64,000 nt of DNA, taken from contig VCMS01000030.1 of assembly GCA_022539475.1 (NCBI GenBank), positions 62,001 through 126,000 of the forward strand, given 5' to 3'. The notes beneath the pieces are model-generated. The model was not told where the DNA came from, did not search any database, and saw only the letters and a list, made by a program, of their open reading frames with translations. Positions 57,731 to 64,000 of the stretch are shown here, one piece after another (position 1 is the stretch's first letter; each line of letters starts with the position of its first letter). Source of the DNA: Gracilaria domingensis. Lineage: Eukaryota; Rhodophyta; Florideophyceae; Gracilariales; Gracilariaceae. The position numbers and the translations under genes were made by a program.

Positions 57731-60231
57731 TCACCTCGCACCCCTGTCCGTTTCGAGGTCCGATAATTGCGAAATGCGCGGGGCGGGGAAACATTCTCTG
57801 CGAGAGCGATCAACGCTCCTTCTCGTTTTCCCAGGCAGAAAGTGTTCAGGATTCAAAATGAACATCTCTGTGTTGCGATCCACCTTCTCCCGGAAGCTCT
57901 TTAGAAACTGCAGTTCGGCTTGAATCTTTTCTAAATGATAATCCTCGCCGTTTCGTTGCCTCTTGGTGTTCCCTTCATTGCTTGATCTGAACTTTGTGGG
58001 TTGCCTCGGCTCGATCTCGTTTTCGTCGGGCGCTGCAGTGGGTGGTGGTGATATACGTTTCTTCGATTGCCGGCGTTTCTCAGTGATCTCTGATTCATCC
58101 ATTTTCTGGATAGGTTGCTGTTCTTCTTCGACATCCTTGGCTTCGGTTTCTTTAGAAGCAGTCATTTTCGCATCATCGGCCTTTTGCTCAATTTCCATCT
58201 GATCATCGTCGTCGCCTTTTTCTTCGTCAGCGTCAATTGGCTTTGCATCTTTTGGCAGGGGTTTCTCCGGTTCCTTCTCCGGTTCCATCTCTGGTTCCTT
58301 TTCTGGTTCCTTTTCTGGTTCCTTTTCTGGTTCCTTTTCTGGTTCCTTTTCTGGTCTGGTTCCTTCTCTGGTTCCTTCTCTGGTTCCCTCTCTCGTTCCT
58401 TCTCTGGTTCCTTCTCTGGTTCCTTCTCTGGTTCCTTCTCTCGTTCCTTCTCTGAGTCCTTCATCGGCTCATCCTCTGGCTCGTTCTCTTGCTGCTCCTC
58501 AGTGGTTTTCTCCGTCTGAGATGGCTTAATTTGGTCGTCGTCCCCTTTAAACTTGCCCGCTGTTTGAACATCTGAGTCAGCAGGTCGCTGAGTTTTTACC
58601 ATGGGAGAGGAGGGTTGATGCTCTTCCTCATCCCCAGCTTCGCCTAATTTGGAGTCTTTCGCAGGGGCGTCGGTAGCAGTTTTTTCAGCGTCCTGTGCCT
58701 TAGCTCCAGATGCAGCGTTGTCCTTGTCAAGGTCTTTCGGCTGTTCCTCTTCCTTCTCCTGTTGCTCCTCTGGAGCCGTATCTTTGTCGATAGGAGCGCT
58801 GCTGCCATCTTTCTCAGGTTGCTTTTCAATGCCCTCCTCAGGCTGGCTTTTGTCGGAACTGACCTCCTTGGTGGTCGAGCGCGTGGCTCTTGTGATTGCC
58901 ATTGTGGTCCTAGAGGGGTGCGAGTTTGATGTGGACTTCGACGGATCCCTGCTCTTAACGCGCCGTCCGGTGCTCGGCCCGGTTATAGCCGATTTCTTTT
59001 GATTATTGACGTTTTTTGGCGCGAACTGTAATTCTGCTTCTCCCGCCCTTTTCGAGCTTTCGGCAACATTCGTGTTGGGCGCAATGTCGGCATTCGAGTC
59101 CTCCGCTTCTCGCTCTTTGTTGGACCGCACTTGTTCGTCTGCACCGTCGATGGCTGCCATCGTCATGATATCAAATGCTGAACCCAGCTGTAGGTCCCCC
59201 AGGTCTTGGTCCTCCGAAGATTCGGATGCGTCGTGTGCGCTGTCGGCATTGTCTTCATCGAACACAAAGTGTTGCGTGAGCGGGCGCTCTTCCTCAGTAA
59301 ATACGTCATGAGTGCTATGTTCCTTAGATTCCTGTGATTGACTTTTATCAGGACCATACTGCAACCCGTTCATGCCATCACAGCCGACCGTATTTCCCTC
59401 CTCCGGTTCATTACCGTGGGGCTCAAGAGTGGAGGCTGCACCGTCCGCTCCCGCAATTCCGACACTATTCGATCTGGCTGCACTTTGCGGAGAGGCCACA
59501 CTGGTTGTATTCGCGTCGAGAATTGGCAGCGGGCCTGGATCGAAAAGCTCAAGGTCTCTAGGATCAATATCGAGTTCAGCATTCTCGTCGTCATTTGCGT
59601 GTGGTAGACCGTTCGCTATTCCGTTCGTCAGCGTCTCATCTTGCGCGCAAGTGAGACCGAATGCGTCGCTGTCGACGAGAAGGTTCCGTGGGGGAAGCGG
59701 GGGACATTCGTTCTCCAACTTCTCAAAGACTGCGACGAAATGGGCGTCACTCTGAGGCTCGTTTCCCTTTTCAGGTAGAGCGTTGAACGTTGCCAGCTGA
59801 CGGCCAATGTTCTCTCGAAGCGCGGTGACTACTTCCGGGTCCTTATCGACGCTGAGCGATATACCAGGCGGTCTTTGATGTCTTCTATCTGAGAACACTC
59901 GCACGTCTCTGAGAAGCAGCGTGGCGGATGGTGGGGAGGTGGTCATGTCGGTGAGAACTACGACTTGAACAGGAGCCAAGATATAGCCTTCAAGGTTTCG
60001 AGTGGTTACGCCTGTTTGTTCCTCATCAGCGTCTATCGTCGATGCTACGGACTGCGAAAGCACGACGCTGACGCTGTGCGCGCCGTCAAAGCAGTGAAGG
60101 GTTCGACGAGAAGTCACTGGCGTGGTTGCCTGCAGATAGGAGGCGTGGAGCGACAGAAGTTGAGGGGGGTCGGATAAAGCGCCGATTAAGTAGTTCTTCA
60201 ACCATGGGGAGCTACCCAGCAGTAATGGCAT
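57731..60231 (-). CDS. Acidic protein with N-terminal TPP1/Est3-like OB fold; frameshifted inside an EPEK repeat
   Basis: From ATG 60231 the first frame runs to a stop at 58162 (689 aa); a second frame carries on to 57731. The two frames meet in a tandem repeat (EPEK units, 12 nt each) near 58351-58360, where one unit is 7 nt short. Both sides encode EPEK in their own frame, so this was one gene; no GT donor exists nearby to splice around it. Residues about 5-135 look like the OB fold of the telomere protein TPP1/ACD: SPWLKNYLIGAL, then LHCFDGAHSVSVVLSQ, NLEGYILAPVQVVVL and ATLLLRDVRVF. The middle is a long acidic, Ser/Glu-rich disordered region. The second frame ends with a hydrophobic helix (EKIQAELQFLKSFREKV) that may be a partner-binding motif. 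TPP1 homology is a hypothesis; another OB-fold protein is the alternative. Confidence 0.6.
58288..58465 (-). repeat. 12-bp tandem repeat encoding EPEK, with one truncated unit
   Basis: On the plus strand, CTGGTTCCTTTT and CTGGTTCCTTCT units in tandem. At 58351-58355 a unit is reduced to CTGGT, seven bases short, and this shifts the reading frame of the overlapping gene. Confidence 0.9.
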
Positions 60232-60946
60232 AACTGTGCAAAGGCGCAGAAAATGTAAATGAGAATTGGCGGGTAGGACGCGGTTTACACGGACGCAATA
60301 GCGAGGTTGGACAACTTCACAATGTGGAGATTGTTTCGTAATGGGCGGAGCGGGCCGATGTGGGGGTAACAGCGCATTTGAGATGCTTTCATATCATCAC
60401 TGATCTGTGGCTGTCAGGCTATCGGGCGTGACTGTGCGATTGTGTCAGCGAGGAGGAAAGCCCGTTGTGCAGAGTTGGGCACAGAGAAAGAAGGCGATGA
60501 CGAAGACAAGGTACGAAGATGAAGTGGCACGACGCAACAACAGCGAAATGGTGCTGGCCTATGCGTATTTGCTCAGATCGTCCGTAATAGTGGCAGTTTA
60601 GGACGAGCCTTTTTGAAGTCTCCCGCCAAAATTTCGATTCATTGCGACACGCGGCGCCCTTTTTGGGCGAATTTGGTGGAAGATATGCAAACGTGGACAC
60701 ACATGTGCTACGTGTGACCTTCGCTCGCATTGGATGATCTTCGTTTGTCGAGTGATGCTCTTCAGAAAAATATCTGTCGGTCGTCAGCATCTTTCTTCAC
60801 CACAAGTTGCGTTGTATTGCAGCACGAATCACAGACTTCTACGCCAGTCTCAGATGCCTGTTAGAGCGTGCGCGCAGCTGTTGGCGTCGCCATTCTCCTC
60901 TGTTCCGAACGGCTGAATCGAGTAGCTCTCATATCTCTTGCGCATC
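60232..60946. promoter_or_regulatory. Divergent spacer TPP1-like/plastid protein
   Basis: 715 nt between divergent starts. ATTGG occurs near 60729 (GCATTGGATG). A 64-codon frame at 60407-60601 has no supporting feature. I see no RNA gene. Confidence 0.4.
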
Positions 60947-61489
60947 ATGGCTGCATTCGCCGCGGCCACACCGCTGCAACTAGCGCAGCAGACTCGCTCT
61001 AATTGCTCAACATGCCCTCGCGCAACACCTGCAATGGGGCCGTGGAAGAAGGGCGAGAAGGATGAGGCTTTCCGCCAGCAGCAAGAAATCCTTGCTCGTC
61101 GTCGTGATGCAAAGCGCAACAAAAAGTACTTTGAGGAGGTTCAAGAGAGACGGGATACCGTGGAGGAATACTTCGACAATCGCATGCTCAAGGTCAACGA
61201 AGGGGAGGACCCTATTCACGAGTGGCGTCGCATGAAGGATAACGGCTTTATTGACGAAGATGTCGGTTACACGGAGGAGGAAGAGAGCGGAATTCCAATT
61301 CCCATGGCAAGCTTTGGTATTCCCAAGTACGATAGAGGGGCACGCTTTGACCTTAAGCTGCCTCACGTTGAGCATGGCTACGCTGACCCAGACGCTGATG
61401 TCATGGGAAGGGCTGCAAATGCCTTCAAGAACGTGTTCGGTTTCGGGAGGAAAAAGTCTGATTCTGATGGAAAGGAGCCGAGCGAATGA
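60947..61489 (+). CDS. Small conserved-looking plastid-type protein, function unknown
   Basis: Start at ATG 60947; the frame upstream offers only TTG. The product is 180 aa. The N-terminus MAAFAAATPLQLAQQTRSNC has the early Phe, Ala/Thr/Ser richness and lack of acids typical of red-algal plastid transit peptides. The mature part begins with a charged helix (KGEKDEAFRQQQEILARRRD). A Gly/Pro-rich motif GIPIPMASFGIPKYDRGARF follows, then FDLKLPHVEHGYADPDADVM, and the tail is basic (FGFGRKKSD). The motif density suggests a conserved family shared with other photosynthetic eukaryotes, but I cannot name it. It has no membrane segment or catalytic signature. Confidence 0.75.
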   Translation: MAAFAAATPLQLAQQTRSNCSTCPRATPAMGPWKKGEKDEAFRQQQEILARRRDAKRNKKYFEEVQERRDTVEEYFDNRMLKVNEGEDPIHEWRRMKDNGFIDEDVGYTEEEESGIPIPMASFGIPKYDRGARFDLKLPHVEHGYADPDADVMGRAANAFKNVFGFGRKKSDSDGKEPSE

Positions 61490-61637
61490 CCTCAATCAAA
61501 TAGATACACGCACAGTCAACATCGCAAAAGCTCGCTTAAATGTAATCAACAGTCTTTCGAGCATTCTCTTTTTACGCTTGTAAATAAACAGAGGTGCACA
61601 TTGGGTACAGCTGCGATTCGAGCCAAATATGGAGCAG

Positions 61638-62282
61638 TTATCTCTTGCCCTTCTTCTTTTTCTTGACAGGAGCCGGCGCACCTTTCCCTTGTTTTGCGGG
61701 AGCCTTCTTGCCCGACGCTGCAGCCTTGTTCTTGTTCGCAACTTGTCTTCTATGCTCAGGAATCAGCCCAGCAACTTTAGCATAAAGTGTCCGTCCTGAG
61801 AAGCGAGCAATCAGTATCAAGCGTCAGTGGCGCGAAAGAAAGGAGATCACGTTTCTCAGTGTTAAACATCGTTGGCTACGTACGGTTTGGAATATCTGAC
61901 CTGATCGGTTTGCCATCCTCATCAAACAATCGCACTCGGATCCTCCCACGTTGCCAATAGTCCCTGCAGTACGCTTTGTCAAGCTCTAACGCAGTTTGAA
62001 ATCGAAGTAGAGTAGCACAGTCGAAAACTTCCTTCATGTTCGGCTTTTCGACACATTTTTCTTTCGCAATCTTCCGACCCTGTATGGCGCACGTCATTTA
62101 TATGTCAGGCTTGCCGTGACAACGCCGAGCACCAAAAAAGCAAACGTCTCTTTATCTCTCGATGTACGTACCTCTTTTTCCTTTCTTGTCGCATCAATGT
62201 ACGGCGGATATATTACCACCCATCGACGGGGGTCCACATCTGGTCCATAATCTGCGCCAAATACCATGGTCGATCGATTCAT
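61638..62282 (-). CDS. SRP19: Signal recognition particle 19 kDa protein, three exons
   Basis: Model: exon 1 at 62282-62172, intron 62171-62080 (92 nt, GTACGT...CAG), exon 2 at 62079-61884, intron 61883-61796 (88 nt, GTACGT...CAG), exon 3 at 61795-61638. The joins are phase 0 then phase 1. This gives 154 aa (human 144). Order matches SRP19: WVVIYPPYIDATRKEKE | GRKIAKEKCVEKPNMKE, then YCRDYWQRGRIRVRLFDEDG, then IPNR | RTLYAKVAGLIPEH, and a Lys-rich tail (APVKKKKKGKR). SRP19 binds helices 6 and 8 of SRP RNA and lets SRP54 assemble. An ATG at 62267 is an alternative start. None of the three exons alone would be recognised as a gene. Confidence 0.9.
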
Positions 62283-62842
62283 TGCGCTTGCAAACGAATT
62301 CAGATACTGCACCTCCTCGACTGAAGTTGCTTTGACATCAAAATGGAAGACGTATGTGCTTCCGAATGACAACAGGTACTTTTCTGAACGTTGGGTCTGA
62401 GAACAAGAGATATAGGGATATCGACTTCAGTAAAACCTTCCAGGGTTTTGCCGTATGGCGGTATCGAACTTCACCAGAAGGGATATATTCGCAACGAATA
62501 CATCCCTCAAAGCTCTGGAGACGCACTTGTAAGAAATTTGATTGACCAGAAATGGACCCCACCAGACTCTGGTGACCAGAGCCCCTCTCAGTTCACCAAA
62601 AATCTACAATTTCCGCTGTCCCGGAATCGCCAGCACCACGTCTTTCATGACGGGGGGCATCACGAGCTGGCGTATTACTCTGGAATCCGGACATTAGACA
62701 TTTACGCGAAGTGGTTTTGTTTCCAAATCGTACTGAGTTCACTATTGTTGCGCTGGAAACCAATCCGCTTGGAGCAGCTTGCAACTGTTCACAGAGCGCA
62801 GAAAGATGAGCTTTTGATTCTCGAAGGATATATGGGCTCAGT
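62283..62842. promoter_or_regulatory. Divergent spacer SRP19/USE1
   Basis: 560 nt. It contains an imperfect inverted repeat GGGATATATTCG / CGAATACATCCC (about 62480-62506) and overlapping CTGGTGA/TCACCAG elements around 62475 and 62563-62575. A 151-codon frame (62391-62846) that ends just inside USE1 has no recognisable content. Confidence 0.4.
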
Positions 62843-63784
62843 ATGACGAATGCTTTAATTCCCGATGCGCATGTTGGTGGAACAAACCTAGATATGGCAA
62901 GTGGGAGAGCAACTCGCCGAGCAGAGAAGGATGAAGTCTTTTGGACGGAGCTGGAGATAAGAAGACTTGGAAACGTTGTTGCAGAATCTATCAATGCGAG
63001 GAGGTACATCGGGGACAGCAATGGGGCAGAAGAAGAAAGAAAACAAATGCGTGCTTACATTGAGGCTATGAAAAGAAAGTCCACCCGCGTTCTTCATCGG
63101 GCAGAATTGTACGCAAGAAGCGGGCACGCTGCATGGCCAGGAATAGACCCAACAATTACGGATCCTGTGAGCCTGGCAGAGGAGTACGTTCGTGTCGTTG
63201 AAAACTATGAAGCTGTTTTGTCCGAAGAAGAAAGTCGAGCAAAGTTAGTACGAGCCGAAAATGTTGCTGATACTGACAGCGGGGTCATCAGGGATCTAGA
63301 GATTACAGCGGAAGAGTGGGAGAAAGCTGACGATCTTGCATACAGAGAGGCGCTTCAGAAAGACAAGCAAAGATCCGAATCTGCCCGACAGGATTTGTTT
63401 AACGACGCTGATGGACTGAGACGGCGAAAAGGAGCTCCAGGCTCGTCGGAAGTCAGGAAAGGTTCCCTATCTAAAGAAGATGAAGAACTACTGGCACGTC
63501 ATCAGCCGATTCAAGATGAATTAACTTCCAATCTTGTTGACCTCGTTGGTCAACTGAAGGAAAGTGTGACTAACAACAACGAAAAGCTAAAGAAAGATAG
63601 CGAGGTTCTTGACAAGACAGAGGCCGCCGTGGAGAAGAATATCTCTGGAATTACAAGACATAGAACTAATCTTCGGGAGTATGGCCAGTCAGCAACTTTT
63701 TCTTGGTGGTTGATGATGATTGCGGTGGTCGTGATGGTCGTCATATTTGTCCTTCTCGTGATTCTAATGAGAATTCCCGTTTAA
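62843..63784 (+). CDS. USE1: USE1-type SNARE (ER retrograde transport)
   Basis: A 313-aa tail-anchored protein. The N-terminal helical region (WTELEIRRLGNVVAESINA) is followed by a hydrophilic linker. A SNARE helix begins at ELLARHQPIQDELTSNLVDL and runs through KESVTNNNEKLKKDSEVLDK, with an Asp at the expected zero-layer position (KKDSEVL). The C-terminal membrane anchor is at about residues 290-311 (WWLMMIAVVVMVVIFVLLV). The layout matches USE1/SLT1, a Qc-like SNARE that acts with Sec20, Ufe1 and Sec22 in Golgi-to-ER fusion. The start ATG 62843 is the first in frame. Length is slightly above the usual 250-280. Confidence 0.88.
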   Translation: MTNALIPDAHVGGTNLDMASGRATRRAEKDEVFWTELEIRRLGNVVAESINARRYIGDSNGAEEERKQMRAYIEAMKRKSTRVLHRAELYARSGHAAWPGIDPTITDPVSLAEEYVRVVENYEAVLSEEESRAKLVRAENVADTDSGVIRDLEITAEEWEKADDLAYREALQKDKQRSESARQDLFNDADGLRRRKGAPGSSEVRKGSLSKEDEELLARHQPIQDELTSNLVDLVGQLKESVTNNNEKLKKDSEVLDKTEAAVEKNISGITRHRTNLREYGQSATFSWWLMMIAVVVMVVIFVLLVILMRIPV

Positions 63785-64000
63785 GAGTCGAAGGAAGAAC
63801 TCCCGTAGCTTGGTCAAACCTAAAACATACGTTGTCAATAGTCCGGAAAGTACTGCAGATATGTCAGGTTCTGTGTGAGAGACATTTTGGTACAAAGAGC
63901 TTTGAAATGCTGCAACGATGACGACGTATCATCTTGAGAATGCCTTTAATCATACCCTTGATCGTTGAGCTTTTGTATCGGGGCTCCATTGTATATACAA
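63785..64000. other. 3' flank of USE1 to window end
   Basis: 216 nt, presumably 3' UTR and the start of the next spacer. Nothing can be assigned. Confidence 0.4.

Noticed and set aside
62391-62846. 151-codon frame upstream of USE1
   Set aside because: No recognisable motif, crosses palindromic promoter sequence, and ends inside USE1 in a different frame.

Overview
This is a nuclear fragment from an intron-poor eukaryotic microalga, most likely a red alga (Rhodophyta). About 31 protein genes lie in 64 kb, and most are single uninterrupted reading frames. The five genes I could resolve with introns have short ones (83-103 nt, GT..AG, usually with a CTAAC/CTGAC branch-like motif). Eukaryotic core genes (eEF1A, cytosolic ribosomal proteins, a 20S proteasome subunit, SRP19, USE1, ARF1, PPAN, NOC3, POLD2) sit next to genes that imply a plastid: ClpS, an Mbb1/HCF107-like HAT-repeat RNA factor, a plastid- or mitochondrion-type tRNase Z, and a small protein with a red-algal style N-terminus. 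The red-alga assignment rests mainly on general resemblance and architecture and was not tested by any search.

Layout. 0-8 kb: truncated NOC3 (-), E(z)-type histone methyltransferase (+, with a hidden first exon), HAT/TPR RNA factor (+). 7.7-11.3 kb: gene-poor. 11.3-21 kb: secreted von Willebrand A protein (+), glyoxalase II (-), HEATR5/Laa1-like giant HEAT protein (+). 21.3-25.9 kb: translation cluster eL33 (-), uS11 (+), uS17 (-), eEF1A (+). 26-30.2 kb: tandem starch-binding-like CBM protein (-), tRNase Z (+), ClpS (+, two exons). 30.2-33.3 kb: gene-poor, with copy A of a dispersed repeat. 33.3-43.9 kb: two-headed glycosyltransferase (+), divergent NAXE-like protein (+), CPBP membrane protein (-), PSMB6 (+), MTHFR (-), POLD2 (+). 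43.9-45.8 kb: copy B of the same repeat in opposite orientation. 45.8-57.6 kb: an extremely GC-rich block with ARF1 (-), PPAN (+), CCDC6-like (-), adenylosuccinate lyase (+), MYB (-), inositol-polyphosphate kinase (-), RING protein (+), COX10 (+). 57.7-64 kb: acidic OB-fold protein resembling shelterin TPP1 (-, with a frameshift in a repeat), small plastid-type protein (+), SRP19 (-, three exons), USE1 SNARE (+).

Genes are arranged largely as divergent pairs that share short promoters, several of which contain CCAAT boxes in one or both orientations. Base composition switches abruptly: 3.4-4.7 kb and about 46.5-57.3 kb are GC-rich, and these genes carry G/C-ending codons and long coding microsatellites (Ala, Gly, Gln, Asn, Ser-Pro, His-Ser), whereas the neighbouring genes are near balanced. 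The most notable items are the candidate telomere (TPP1-like) protein, the GT2 plus fucosyltransferase-like fusion, the inverted pair of an unrecognised modular dispersed repeat, and a NAXE homologue that has lost its phosphate-binding loop.
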